Assembly: GCA_963281255.1 (NCBI GenBank)
Contig: OY725500.1
Span: forward strand, 2,108,001 to 2,172,000
DNA: 64,000 nt
DNA from: Aphrocallistes beatrix
Taxonomy: Eukaryota; Porifera; Hexactinellida; Sceptrulophora; Aphrocallistidae
Direction: 5' to 3'
Shown: one piece after another, positions 1-12,245 of the stretch
How the letters are laid out: the number at the start of each line of letters is the position of its first letter
Position numbering within the stretch: position 1 is the first letter of the stretch
Translations under genes and position numbers: made by a program
Notes under the pieces: generated by a model
Database searches by the model: none
What the model was told of the DNA's origin: nothing
What the model saw: the letters and a program-made list of their open reading frames with translations, nothing else

Positions 1-855
1 TATGTATGATGTACCTTTTTTAAATATTTTACTTGTCCTTTTCGAAATCTTTGTGATTCTAAACCGATGGATTATACTTTGTAGTGCTAGAAATATGAAT
101 TGTTATACACAATCATCTCAAAAAGTACGAGGTTAGGGGCCTCATGGAAATTTGTGGATTTTCAGTATACCTTTGCTATTTTACTAAAATTGTTTGGAAT
201 ATATCTAATTCATCTTTATAAATGCGATTAAATGCCCATGAATGCTTATATTTTATTTACCCTTAATAACTAATTTTACATTGTTCTTAACATTAAAACT
301 TATAATACCTATATTTCGGGACTTTAAAATTTCAAAATTGACCAAAATTAAAATTGGTTTGAGATAGAGGGTTAAATTTCAGTTGTTTCATATTCATTAG
401 GCGATAAACGTAAGACCACTCGATTTTTGATATATTATAGCTTAGTTATATTATTGCTGATATACCAAAAGAAAACAGACGTTTGGGGGGTTTTCGGTGC
501 TTTTTTACAATCCCATATAAAATTTACAATATTTGTCATTTAACTTTCTTTTAGTCCTACGAGGTGGCCAATATGATAGACTATCTATGATTCGATTTTG
601 GAAGCATTTGTCTCCTTGGAATGTCCTAAAAAATATTTTGAGTGTCCTGGGCTCTACTATTAGGATGTGGTAGCGAAAAACGAAAAAAAGGGCTAGAGAC
701 ACTGTATCTCAAAAACTAGAAATGGAATCAAAAATGTTTTGTATTCGTTGATATCTTTCAAAATCCACTACGTACCTCCGCTTAACATAGATATCTCACT
801 TTTTAACATAGGCTGCAAGCCAATCCGAAGTTTTTTTCACTAGCGGTAACCTTAA
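1..855 (+). mobile_element. Family A element, right part (old copy, cut by window edge)
   Basis: The sequence parallels the right half of the complete A element at 3966-5903 in the same order: a CTAAACCGATGG-like segment near 60, the GATATATTATAG region, and GGCTGCAAGCCAATC near 812. It ends in GCGGTAACCTTAA (TTAA at 852-855), a decayed form of the normal GCGGTATCCTTAA end. It is diverged from the other copies, so it is an older insertion. No gene is seen in it. Confidence 0.7.
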
Positions 856-3213
856 GCATGTCCAGGGAGACCACTTCTATCTATACACCATCGAGTTTCA
901 AAAGCGCAGTCTCCCTCATGCACTCATGATGGGAGTCCATATGATCACCGCGAATCATTCAAGCTGAGCTTGCAAAAGCTGCGCCTTGTCTAGCAATAAT
1001 TGCAGATTTGCAGATACCAATATACCTTTACTGAATACTGACCAGTTGAATGCATATCACTATTATGGAGTCTATAGACAATCTTATTGCTGAAACAATG
1101 CATTTTTGGTTGATGGTCCCGGCGACTGGAAAAACATTTTGTAAATAGGAATTGGTTTCACAGGGTCCTGCTGGATCCCTGTCATCCTCAGAGATATTCC
1201 GTAACTCTGGAGTAGAAACGAAAACTCATATCCATTTGGATATATTCATGGTATCATTAATGGTTAGATTGATATTATGGTTTTTGGAATACCTCACGTT
1301 TGACCATATTCTTAACCCAAACGCCACCCTAAGTGGAATAGTTTGCTCTTATCGCAAACCATAACTTTCAAGTCCTTAGGGTTCCTAGTTCGACCTAGGG
1401 CAATGTGCAATTACTCTAAATGCAATAACTTTGCCGCCAATGGTAGATCATTGGAACAGAGATTTCTTATCCCAAACTAAAAGCTTAGCTCCCTATATAA
1501 GCTTGGATAAAGCACTCTGTTTAAGGTTATATTACACACAGATAGTTCATTTAATGTGATAGAAACTTTCTACTTAGAGTGGACAGTTCTCCTTCCTTCT
1601 AGGAGGAGAGCTGCTATCCCAGATGAAGCCATTGCTAGTGCGATTTACCACGGGAGCTAATCTTAGCCAGCAATGTATTAATTAGTGCAGTAGTACGTCT
1701 ATTAGGTACTGTCAATCGCTTCTCACTGAACATGAGCACTCAGTTAACCATATATATCGACATGAATCCAGAGGTTGATTGTAGCACATGAGAACGCTTT
1801 TGTGAATATTATTGCTAGCTGTTTAGGACGATGTTATAGATCCCTATAAATATGGCTATCACAAATGTTTGAGGACACTTTAGCTATGTGCCTTGTAAAT
1901 GGGGACGATAATTGTCTTTACCGTTCTTTATCTCATATCATATATTGTACCTAAGTTGACTAATTCATTGAAAGATGATGAAGAATTATGAATTTTTCAA
2001 TTAATGAATTATTCAAAATCTAAAACATTAGTGCCGAATCTTTGCCCAAAATTGGTTAAAAGGTTGCTCATGTTATATACCTCTAATATTGCTCAGTCCC
2101 CAAGCGAAATATCAAATATTTTTTTCATTATTTTAGTTTCAAATTTTGAGTAATTCATTGATAATTCATGAATTAGTCAACTTAGTTTGGTACTGAGAAA
2201 CATTACGACGATTTGAAATCAAAATTGTTACAAAATTCCGTGATAGTCAGAACACACCTTAAATGTCATGCACATGTCAAGCATTGACGATAATTTTGAG
2301 CTGATCAACATTCCGAACGAATGGGGAATAGATGTATAATTAGCTATTTTGCTCTAGCGCATGTAGATATTTTCGTGCATGCAACTAATAATGATCTCCA
2401 GCCTGGAGATGACACCATTCCCTAATATTGTAACCACTATTCCCTTGCGACTACATTCTAATTCGAGATGGTAGTACTTGACCACAACAGCGACATGTTA
2501 TACCATTTCGATCCATTTTTCACAGTAGGTCATAGGAATTTTTGTGCAGATGAATTCAGGATCTGAAAGCTGGTTAACTGGATTTCTTGTAAGTGGCGCC
2601 TTTCTTCATGTTATGTCATGTGTGCCTGCTTTGAGCGACCCGATTCGATTATGAGCTATTCTAATGGCGAAATGACTACTATATGTATAATTATTAATTA
2701 AAGTAATATCTACTCATGTAATATATTCTTTTCTCTTAAATAGTACAAAGACATCGCGTAATACCTCATTCAACACGATTAGATGACAACAAATATAATT
2801 GCTATTATTACTGATTCAAATGATTAACTAGTAAATACAACTCATTGTAATCGTTGTTATGAGAACATATCAACTGCATATAGCTATGTTTATTTGCTAA
2901 TATCTTTATTAATAAATTTTTTAAAGCGATCTACCAATGTAAGTTATATTAGCCTGTACAAAAAAATTAATGAATACTTTGCATTATAGTCATATTTATT
3001 CACATAAAAAGCCATCTCTGGACAGCTAAATTTACTCAAGACTTTGCTTAAAAAAAAGGAATTATCTAGGGATTCCAGTTGATTAACAAATATGCGATTA
3101 CTACTGTAAACTTCGGACAGGATTCAAAATAAACTGATTTACTCGTACTTGTAAATAGCTAGTAAATGCATTAAGAATAAACTGTAAGATAAATCCAAAA
3201 GTCTATCTAAATG
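856..3213. other. Unassigned AT-rich DNA, no gene seen
   Basis: Only short, composition-driven reading frames occur, with no recognisable domain. No terminal repeats or arrays were recognised. It may hold old, unrecognisable repeats. Confidence 0.5.
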
Positions 3214-3371
3214 TAGGCACGTAGCTAGAGCAAGAAATTCAGGAGGGAAAGATGCATTTCAGGGGGGGGGCAAAGGCAGCGTCTATCAACTATCACGAAT
3301 GCTCCCCAAATTTGTCATTGGGGGCAGAACAACTTTGGGGGGGAGAATCGCCCCCCGTAGCTAAGTGCCTG
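3214..3371. mobile_element. Small hAT-type non-autonomous element (158 bp)
   Basis: The ends are TAGGCACGTAGC on the left and GCTAAGTGCCTG on the right, which are inverted copies with a few mismatches. The 8-bp direct repeat TCTAAATG flanks both sides (3206-3213 and 3372-3379). An 8-bp duplication and a CAGGCAC-like terminus fit hAT transposons. The inside is G-rich, with runs of 7-9 G and a complementary C run near the right end, so it could fold. It is too short to encode anything. Confidence 0.75.
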
Positions 3372-3584
3372 TCTAAATGTATTCAATGATTTAATTGTTA
3401 TATCAAATCAGATCAATAGAATGAATACGAGCAAAGAATTATATCCAATTGAGACTAGGAGAATCATTAACTCCGTTGGAATCAGAAGCTGAATTGATAA
3501 AATACCAAATACTCAAATTAATTTTCAAATAAATATAAATTAATGGCATTTCCAAGTGTTTTATAGTCTCAAAACTAGCTTCTT

Positions 3585-3915
3585 TCCCATCGACTGTTTT
3601 CTTCCAACCGGATATCCGTTGATCCAATCGACCGTCCGCTTCTATAGTTGAGTTATTGCCCCCCACTATAACATTATTTGGTCAATTTAGGATCCATTTC
3701 TCCAAACAGTCTGCTTCTCGAATTTAATATATATCCCCTTATTGAGCATCAGTTTCTCCAATTCAGCGTTAGTTTCTCCAATAGACTGTACGCTTCTCGA
3801 AATGTGCACTAATCCCCTAAAGGAGCATATACATCTTCAATTGAGCGTACATTTTCCAATCGAGCGTGCGAATCTTCCATAGAGTATCTGCTTCCTAAAT
3901 TGTAGGTCTTTTCTA
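3585..3915. repeat. Degenerate minisatellite K, first block
   Basis: Loosely repeated units read like TTCTCCAATTGAGCGTCCG, with spacing of roughly 35-40 bases and heavy divergence. The same motif returns at 5985-6610, 6885-6960, 7296-7545 and 13575-13610. The stretches between hold transposons, which suggests one old array later split by insertions. Confidence 0.6.
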
Positions 3916-3965
3916 CCAAAATTTCGTGCGTAAGATTACAAACAGATATGCTAAAAAGAATTCGG

Positions 3966-5903
3966 TTAAGGATACCGCCCTCGAAAAACCTTGCCTGGCG
4001 TAAAAAAAAAATTTTTTATTGCTAATTTCATTGTATTAGTGATCGGTCTACCATCTGATAGCACTATTTGGACGGTTTTTATTTTTATTTTTTGTGAGAT
4101 AACCACCTAAAGTTTAGCGTTAATAAAAATTGAAAAATTATTAAATTATAGAGGTTTTTAACTTCTTTACCAATTAGATTTTAACTTATTTGATATTTTT
4201 TTATGATATGGACCTTAACATTGTTTTGGCACCTTTGGAGATTATATAACACAAAGATTTAAAAGAATGGGCAAATAAAATCCAAACAAAATAGCTCTAT
4301 AAGGGAGTTCATTTATATAATGCTCGGGAAATCGCAAGTTTGATCTTAGATATTTAGCGATCATTGGGTCAGAAATAAAATTATAATCGTTTCAAAAAAA
4401 AAATTGTTCGGATCCGACCATTTGTTCTTTAGATATCGCTTATTATAGGTAAAGTTCGGGGATAATATAAGGTCCCGAAAGAGGCTGATGTCATATCTTA
4501 AAAACTATTGTAGATATATAATATATTATATCCTTAAATAAAAGGATATATGCAAAAATATATAGGTTCCTCGAACTTTCCTTTGTCAAAAAATAAATAA
4601 CTCTCGACTTATCATTGATTTAAATGTAATACAAATTATATGGAGAACTTTGAATCTATTAGAAAATGGCGAATCTAATCATTAAATATGTGTCCAAATT
4701 TAGCGATTATGCTAAATAATGAATACAATTGTCGTTAATAATGTGTTCAGAAAAATTGAAAACTTTTTATAATTATTTTGAAAGTTCTGGCCTTGGACCT
4801 CGCAGATTCGGTCCTAAACCCCCATTTACGGTCTAAAAAGGGATATCTCTCTATCTCTGTAAATATAAGTCCAAATTCTTAGTTCTCACTTCGTAATATA
4901 CTTTTTATGAGTGTACATATATGATTCTTTGATAATAGTTGCAATACACCCTATGGAATGTTTAGTTTTAGATTTTTGTCATATGATGACGTAGCATTTT
5001 TCGAAAATCCTAACTTTGAAACTAAAAGTCGTAGACTTTCGCTCTAACTTCCTAATATACTTTTTGAAGCTTTTTATTAATTCTAAACTGATAGATTGAT
5101 TATACTTCGTACTGCCAGGAATATGAATTATTATTTACAATTATCTCAAAATATTCGGAGTTAGGGGCCTCAAGGAAATTTTTAGATTTTAAGGGTACTT
5201 TTGCTATTTTTTGTAAATATTTGGTTCTAATATACCTAAATCAGCAGTATGAATGCGAATAAATGTCTCTGAATGCTTTTGTCCATTATTAATAACTCAT
5301 TTTACATTCTTCTTAACACCTAAACTTAAAATCTCTATATCTCGGGACTTTAAAATTTCAAAATTGACCGTCTTTACAGAATTATTTCCAAAATTTGGTT
5401 TGAGATAGAAGTTTGAAAATTTCAAGAGTTGTTTCATATCATTAGGCGATGAACATAGGACCACCATTTTTTTGAGATCTTCTAACTCGGTGATTTTATT
5501 CCTGATTTCCCAAAAAAACAGACATTTTTCGCCGTTTTTTGGCCCTTTTTTTTCGGACACCGATAAAATTAATAATTTTTGTCATTTTATCTTTCTTCTT
5601 GTCCTATGAAGTTGCAATTATGGTAGACTATCTATGATTCGACTTTGGAAGCATTTGATTCCTTGGTATGTCCTAAACAATTCCTTGAGTCCCCAAATTT
5701 CTACCATTAAGATGTGCTAGAAAACGAAAAAAACAGACTTTGAGACACTGTATCTCAAAAACTAGAAATGAGAATCAAAAACGGTTTGTAATGTGCCAGT
5801 ATTTCTTGATGGAGATACCTCCCCACGCTTAACATCTCTTATAGCTCTACTTTCATCGTATGCTGTAAGCCAAATCATGTTTTTTCGAGGGCGGTATCCT
5901 TAA
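3966..5903 (+). mobile_element. Family A element, complete, TTAA-flanked
   Basis: It starts TTAA-GGATACCGCCCTCG at 3966 and ends CGAGGGCGGTATCC-TTAA at 5900-5903, giving inverted ends of about 20 bp. The length of about 1.94 kb matches the other complete copies. No transposase is encoded. A minus-strand reading frame of 87 codons (5297-5560) recurs in other copies (see findings). TTAA duplication is typical of piggyBac and Kolobok transposons; which of these mobilised it cannot be told from here. Confidence 0.85.
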
Positions 5904-5984
5904 ATTATAAAATGGTCAAGTAAAGAAGAGGTAGATTCCATATAAATTACTTCGACAAATATTCAAATAAATATATATATTAAA

Positions 5985-6610
5985 TAAAGTTAATTTCTCA
6001 ATTCAGCGTCCGTATCTCCAAAGGACTGTCTGCCTGTCTAATTGTGCGTCAATTTCTCTAATTGAGTGCCCATTTTTCCCATGGAGCATCGATGTCTCCA
6101 GCTGAACGTCTATTTTTTCAATTGAGCGTCCATTTCTCCTACATAGCAACTGTATCCCCGACTGAAGGTCTGTTTCTTCCATTGCGCGTCCATTTTCCCT
6201 ATCGAACGTCTGTTTCTCGAATAGAGCAACTGTCCATCCAGTTGAACGTATGTTTCTCAAATATAGCTGCACATTACCTACCGAAAATTTCCGCTTCTCT
6301 AATTGTGCTCCAATCCCACCAATAGAGCATATATTTCCGAATAGAACATCTGTCTCCACATTTGACCGTCTCTCCAGTTTTTCCAATTTCCGTCCGCTTC
6401 TCTAATCATGTACATATCGAATCCTATTTTTTTTCTTCGATCGATTGTGCAATCCTCCAATCGAGCGAATATTCAGTGAGATTATAAAGATTTTAAAGTT
6501 TCTTCAAATGAGCATCCTTTCTCCAACCGGGTGAGTGTCAGTCTCACAAATTGAGCATCGTCTACTATTACAAACGTCCGTTTCTTCAATTGAGCGTTTT
6601 TAGTAGTGAA
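5985..6610. repeat. Degenerate minisatellite K, second block
   Basis: About 15 imperfect copies of a TTTCTCCAATTGAGCGTCC-like motif alternate with variants such as TTCCCCAATAGAGCA. The two overlapping open frames here (about 6003-6386 minus, 6062-6325 plus) come from the repeat and have no domain, so they are not called as genes. Confidence 0.65.
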
Positions 6611-6960
6611 GAAGAGGTAAGAAGGCTACCACGGAGAAATAGTCGTTGACATTGAGTAGAGTATTGCATATAATTAAATCGACTCACTATATTAAGATAG
6701 ACGCAACTAATAAAGATGGGACGCAAATAATAAAGACGCAACTAATAGAGATAAAACAAATAAATTACTCAAATTAACATTCAAATTAATATAGAATAAA
6801 TTGGATTTCCAGCTGCTTTGAAAGTACAATCGAGTAACTCTTTGTGATTTATAGTGCAGCAATCCCAAACAATATAACATTTCTTCAATGGAGAGTCTAT
6901 TTCTCCAATGAAGTGTCTTTTTAAGCTATAGTGCACCCCATCCCCCCAATAAAACATATA
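6611..6960. other. AT-rich stretch with K-like remnants
   Basis: Short ATAAAGACGCAACTAAT-like repeats lie near 6700-6740, then scattered K units from about 6885. No gene is seen. Confidence 0.4.
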
Positions 6961-7295
6961 CACTCGAACCTCTCTTATCCGGGCAGTGCCGGACCGGAGG
7001 ATCCCCGGATAACAGAATTTGCCCGGATAATTCGTAAACATGTCTATGCACATGAGGTTATTCTATAAGATTTACGTACCAAGATAATATACGAGTACGT
7101 AAGTATTCAGTAAGCAAAACCTTTTACTAATTACATATTAATGTCAAAAATAATATTACATGATAATGATTGCTGAAATTGTGGTTAATAATTGACTTCA
7201 AAATAGGACAATGCATATTGACTAAATGTCGAAAGGGCTGCCCGGTTGAGAGAGGTGCCCGGATATCGGAGGTCCGGATAAGAGAGGTTCGAGTG
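6961..7295. mobile_element. TA-flanked mariner/pogo-type element (335 bp)
   Basis: The left end CACTCGAACCTCTCTTATCC and the right end GGATAAGAGAGGTTCGAGTG are perfect inverted repeats, flanked by TA at 6959-6960 and 7296-7297. CCGGATAA motifs recur just inside both ends. TA duplication is the hallmark of Tc1/mariner/pogo elements. It encodes no transposase and sits inside minisatellite K. Confidence 0.85.
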
Positions 7296-7545
7296 TATTT
7301 CGTTAATTGCATGCTTATTTCTCTGATCGAGTGCCACTTTTAGCTATGGTGCATCAATTCCCCAATAGAACATTTAATTCTTCATTTGAGTGCTAATTAC
7401 TTCAAACGGGTGTCCGTTTCTGTTATTGTGAACCCATTCCCCAATAGCACATATATTATTTCAAATGCGATTTAATTTCTTCAAGAAGTATCTCTTTCTG
7501 CTATTGAGAACCCATCCCCCCAATAGATTACATATTTCTTCAATT
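7296..7545. repeat. Degenerate minisatellite K, third block
   Basis: This continues the K motif (CCCATCCCCCCAATAGA and TTCTTCAATT variants). A family B element is inserted at its right edge at TTAA 7544-7547. Confidence 0.5.
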
Positions 7546-8181
7546 AAGATTGGCCTTTCCTATACTAATAGCTAACTTTTTACTCTCTCAACCGATTCAT
7601 TTAATTTTTTCAGTGCAAATTTGAATCGAGTTATCTGCAAAACTGCATTAATAATTGAAATATTGCAACAGATAAAATTTTTTTTAAAAATTTGGTCATT
7701 TTACAAGGAAGAAATCGGACACAATATGCTTGCAATCCTTTAGAAACTTTTCAAATTCATTCATAAATCGAAGATGTAACTAATGAACAGACAGAATTTT
7801 GAAATTTTAATAATTGTTAAAAATTCACACCAAAACAACCGAGGAATTTTATTTTTAGTAATTTTGACACTATTTTTTTCTTAATTCTCTTTTTATTCGT
7901 AATATCAAAATTATGTCTGTTCCTTATGTTCTACTCTTCGAGATCTATCAAAAACCGTTGAGTTTTCGCCCCTATGTTGAATTTACAAAATGTTGTCACC
8001 TTTATAATTGCTGAAAAAAAAGTTTCAGAAAATGGGATTTAGAAAATATTTATATAAGTCCCTCAATTTCTATTAGTTTTACCTGCTTTGAAATATTAAA
8101 TAACATGCAAATATCCTTATTCGACAACTTATTGCAGTACTTACCTTCAAAATATGGTATATCCAAATTTTTCACCATCAA

Positions 8182-11100
8182 TAGGGTGGCCCTAATATGA
8201 CACTTAAAAATGATCTTTTTTATTTTGATCCCCTCACCCTCTCAAACTGTTCCAATTATGAAAATATAATTATGTGCCAAAAATTGTACATTTAGATGAT
8301 ATTTAGAGGTGGCCCTCGGCTCTTGAACTTTTGTATAAAATGCAAATTTGCGAACATTTGCAGAATGCGTACGTGTTTATTTTCAAACACAAACGTATGT
8401 ACACTTTTTATACTGAGAACATTGGCTAACTCCTACAATGTATGGAGTAACTTGAACGTAACCATGTTGAAAAAAATAATGTCTGCAAAATAAACTGGTA
8501 GAAATATAATCACGTAATAATCGCTACTTGGTTTGAGCACCAGAATTGACGTTCGCTATGATGGTCTCCTTAGTGCAGTCGGGAAACAGTCGACGATGGT
8601 CAGATACCACTTGCAGGAGAAACTGGAGCTGTTCTTCATCTTTTGTCAATGTTTTGTTGAAATCTTGGATGAGAGCTACCCCTCTTTCTGCCCTGTCGTT
8701 GACCACTGTGAATCCTTTTGCCAGTCCAAGAGCGTTCTTGAATGACTCATCTTCTCCCCAGTGAGCTGGGTCTTTCATAAGAAGAGTGTCGGTGATGCTA
8801 AGATTTGCCAAGAGTCGCTTAGAGTTAGCTGTACAAAACTGTGAAAGACCGGCAGTTCCAAGGAATGCTTCGGACTTCACACTTGACCTTTTAGGAGGAT
8901 GTTCTGGTGCTTCATCTTGCATAGTAATCACCATCTGCCTTCTTTCGTCATTAGATAACCGGGAATCAAACAGAGCCAGGCCAACCAATTCTTCGGACAA
9001 GTACCACAAGTGGAGACCCAGTTTCTTGCTTGTTGCTGAAGAGAAAGCAACATGAGGGTAGTTGAGAAGTTGTCTCATCAGTCGGTAGTCATTCAAAGGT
9101 GATTCGATGGCGTTTGGTGCTGTCATTCAGGCTCAAAGATGGACAAGAACGGAAAATATCGCCAGATCCCGAATAGATCGTTCCTCTGAAGCCGTCATTT
9201 TGAACTGGCCACGAAAGAGCCACATCTTGATGCAATAAATGACCTTAGCCATCCATCGTGCTATATGCATTGCACCAGGTGCCTGAAACCTAACACCTCT
9301 CGTTGGAACCTCTCCAAGAAACACGATCGACAGCTCAAGAAATTCCCTATAGTCATCCCGTTGCTGTTTGACTTCAAGGTAGGATTGAGCAAAGTCAAGA
9401 AGATTTTTGCGCCCTGGCGCTACAAGAGACTCAACACTTGGGTCTGTAGTTGCCGTTTCATAGTGTGCTTGATCAACGAACAACCAGTGTTCTTTGAAGC
9501 GTTTGAAAATTGAAATATCAGGGCTTTTTGAAACACCAACTGGTGTCTTCTCGAATGCCGCTCCAACAACCAATTACATGATGTGATGTCGGCAGGCAAA
9601 GAACAAGAGATCCCTTTTCAGCCTCTGCTCAATTAGAGCACACGCACCTGTAGAATGAATTACAATTTTACCACCATTAGCCTCATGTACAAGTTATATT
9701 AGTTTACTGGTAAAGAAGGTGAGTTTAGTACTTAAATATATTGATGCTATACCAAATGTTATACACTGAATTACTGATGTTATGCATATTGAATGAAATT
9801 GCTAAAACTACCGAATCACTGAGGATATTGGTTTCAACAATCAACATTAGTGACTAGGAAATGTTACACATTATGAAGAACCCAGCATCTGAATGATTAC
9901 CTGAATGACTGCCTGTGTTTGAGGAAGTGGTATCGAAGCACAAAGCCACAATCTGATCATCAAGGCTCCAGTCTACAAGGCACTGCATAACTGCGGAAGC
10001 TTGTGCTTCTCCAGTGCCCAAAGGAAGTTTTGGTACGCCCAGTAGCTGCTCAACAGCTGCACCAGAGACAAGTACAGGCAGACGGTCAACGTGCTCGTGA
10101 GATGTGAGTTCTTCAATGAGTTTGCCATCCCAATGTAATGTCAAGGGAATAGAGGCAGTAAATTCAGAACGGATTTTGTCTGTTCTTGTGTGCCGATACT
10201 TAGATCTGGCTCGCTGGATTGAGTTTTTATTGATGTTGATAGTAGCAACATCATGACCAAAACTGGTTGCCATTTCGTTGAGCACATAAGTGGCATTCCG
10301 AGAGGTCATCCTTATCTTGTCCAACGCTGCTGTGAGTCCTGGAGAAAGCACATTCACCCGAGCTCTCTTGGACGAGGGACCTAGCACTTCGGCATATCCG
10401 CTTTCCTGTGCGGGACGACTCCTTTTTCCACAGTCAAAATTACTGTCAGTATCTTTATCAGAGCTTGAGGATGAGGAAGCTGAGAAAACAACATTGCATT
10501 GGTACCTTTCCATTTCTTCAAAGGACCGTTCCTGGTGCTTGAGATATTTCTCCCTTCGGTCTTGTGCACGTTGTCTCCCAGCGGTTTCAACTTTGTCAGT
10601 TCCATTGATAGAGCCTGAACGACCTTTCTGTCTCTGGGACAAGAGAAATGCTTTGTCTTCTGGAATAGTCATCATAGAGAGGGCGTCTGCATGTGCAATG
10701 TCAAAAAGATCAAGTCTTTCAACAAAATCATTTTCCTTTTGCTTGTGTCCTGAGGTTGGTCGTGATTTGTGCTTCTGTAGACCCTTCCACTCATAGAATA
10801 CAGCTTCAAGTTTAGCTATTGTATGTTGGGTTGCTCGGACAGGTATTCCAGCCTTATGCTAAAAAACAGAAACAGCTTCAATTGCGCTTCGACTTGAGTC
10901 TCGAACAGTTTGCTTCTCAGCTTTATGAAGGTAAAGGAAGTGACCAAGAGCTTGACGATAAGATGGCAACTTAGCACCAAATATTTCATCCACATAAGAG
11001 CCGATGAGCTAAAGATTATCCTGACTTCTAGTAGATGTAGCGGGTACAGCCATTTTCGAATCAAGGAGCCTTGATGTCTAAATCAAACATCTATATCTAT

Positions 11101-11426
11101 AATGTGCTTTTGTGGCTAAATTCAGTCCTTCATGTCAGAAAGTGAGCAACTCAATTGTATTAAGACAAACGTAACCAAGGCAACAGAATTACCAGCATTC
11201 AGCCATTCACTATATTATGTGGAAACAATAGACTATGTACACGCCAGGGAAATTCACTGTGAAATGGTCAATGTAGGCCAATATTTTGAGAAGTGAGGGC
11301 CACCTTCAAACTCTAATTAAATTACAAAATATTTTGCACAGTATAGTTTTATTATAAATGGAACAAAATAGCAGGGTGAGACAAGTGAAAATAAAACATT
11401 AATTTTTAAGGGCAACCCTAACTGGT
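8182..11426 (-). mobile_element. hAT-like transposon carrying a dead transposase gene
   Basis: It interrupts family B sequence. CCATCAA is present on both sides (8175-8181 and 11427-11433), and one more base matches loosely, so the duplication is 7-8 bp. The left end reads TAGGGTGGCCC and the right end GGGCAACCCTAACTGGT; the inverted core is AGGGT(G/T)GCCC. Left and right ends are not perfectly symmetrical, so the exact termini are uncertain by several bases. The inside carries the transposase pseudogene at 8524-11053. An 8-bp duplication and the RNase H-like protein with a C-x-x-H motif fit a hAT-like element. Confidence 0.65.
8524..11053 (-). pseudogene. Transposase-like gene, one intron, five in-frame stops
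   Basis: One frame runs from ATG at 11053 to a stop at 8524. Exon 1 is 11053-9901. A 253-base intron (9900-9648) has GT at its start and a pyrimidine-poor TTCTACAG end, and is phase 1. Exon 2 starts at 9647. Stops lie at 11009-11011 (TAG), 10859-10861 (TAG), 9574-9576 (TAA), 9133-9135 (TGA) and 9127-9129 (TGA); the frame is otherwise kept. The protein has a basic N-terminal half, then HWDGK, CFDTTSSNTG, and, across the intron, FACRHH followed by VVGAAFEKT, then DRAERGVAL near the C-terminus. D, D, C-x-x-H and E in this order resemble the RNase H-like core of hAT-related transposases. I recognise this as a widespread multi-copy family of 'uncharacterized' animal proteins; the superfamily assignment is inference. 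As it stands it cannot make full-length protein. Confidence 0.75.
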
Positions 11427-11581
11427 CCATCAAAAGTGTGAAAAACTGGTCATTGATGACTGGCCACCCAAAAATAACCACATTCGATAGCATCCGCCGA
11501 AATACCAGATCAATAACTTCTTTAAACCATGTCAGATCATACTCAGCACTAAATTTCCAGCAATTTGAGATATATATTAAC

Positions 11582-12236
11582 CAGGGTTGAAACCGAATAA
11601 TTGATTATTCGGTTTAACCAAATATTATTTGCAAATAATTGATATTTGGTTTGTAACCAAATATCATTATTTGGTATTCGGTTGAGAACCAAATAATTTG
11701 GTCAACCGAATAATTTGGTCAACCAAATAATTTGGTCAACCGAATAATTTGGTCAACCGAATAATTTGGTCAACCAAATAATTTGGTCAACCGAATAATT
11801 TGGTCAACCAAATAATTTGGTCAACCGAATAATTTGGTCAACCAAATAATTTGGTCAACCAAATAATTTGGTCAATCGAATAATTTGGTCAACCGAATAA
11901 TTTGGTCAACCGAATTTTTGGCCAAACAAATAATTTGCATGCTTTCCCAACACAATAATCGCATGTTCTTACATGAAGTGGTCCGAACACAAATAAATAT
12001 AATTTGCTTACTTATACTTGAATATATTTTTGTATAAATATTTATATAAACATTTATGCAAAAATATAATCAAGTATTATTTGGTTAACCAAATTATTCG
12101 GTTGACCAAATTATTTGGTCTGACCATTATTCGGTTAACCAAATTATTCGGTTTGACCATTATTCGGTTAACCAAATTATTTGGTCTGACCATTATTCGG
12201 TTAAAATGGTATTTGGTTGAAGGGGTTTCAACCTTG
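11582..12236. mobile_element. hAT-type element made of GGTTAACC-like tandem arrays
   Basis: The ends are CAGGGTTGAAACC and GGTTTCAACCTTG, inverted with one mismatch. The 8-bp duplication ATATTAAC is perfect (11574-11581 and 12237-12244). The left arm (about 11690-11920) has about 14 copies of a 16-17 base unit like AATAATTTGGTCAACCG. The right arm (12075-12210) has the inverse unit GGTTAACCAAATTATTCG. The whole element can fold back. No protein is encoded; a short open frame at 12018-12260 is repeat-derived. Confidence 0.85.
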
Positions 12237-12245
12237 ATATTAACC

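Noticed and set aside
6003..6386. Open frames on both strands (127 and 87 codons)
   Set aside because: They follow the minisatellite K unit and show repeat-derived peptides on both strands, with no domain.
11690..11935. Regular short repeats, CRISPR-like at first sight
   Set aside because: Units are directly adjacent with no unique spacers, inside a transposon in a eukaryotic sequence.
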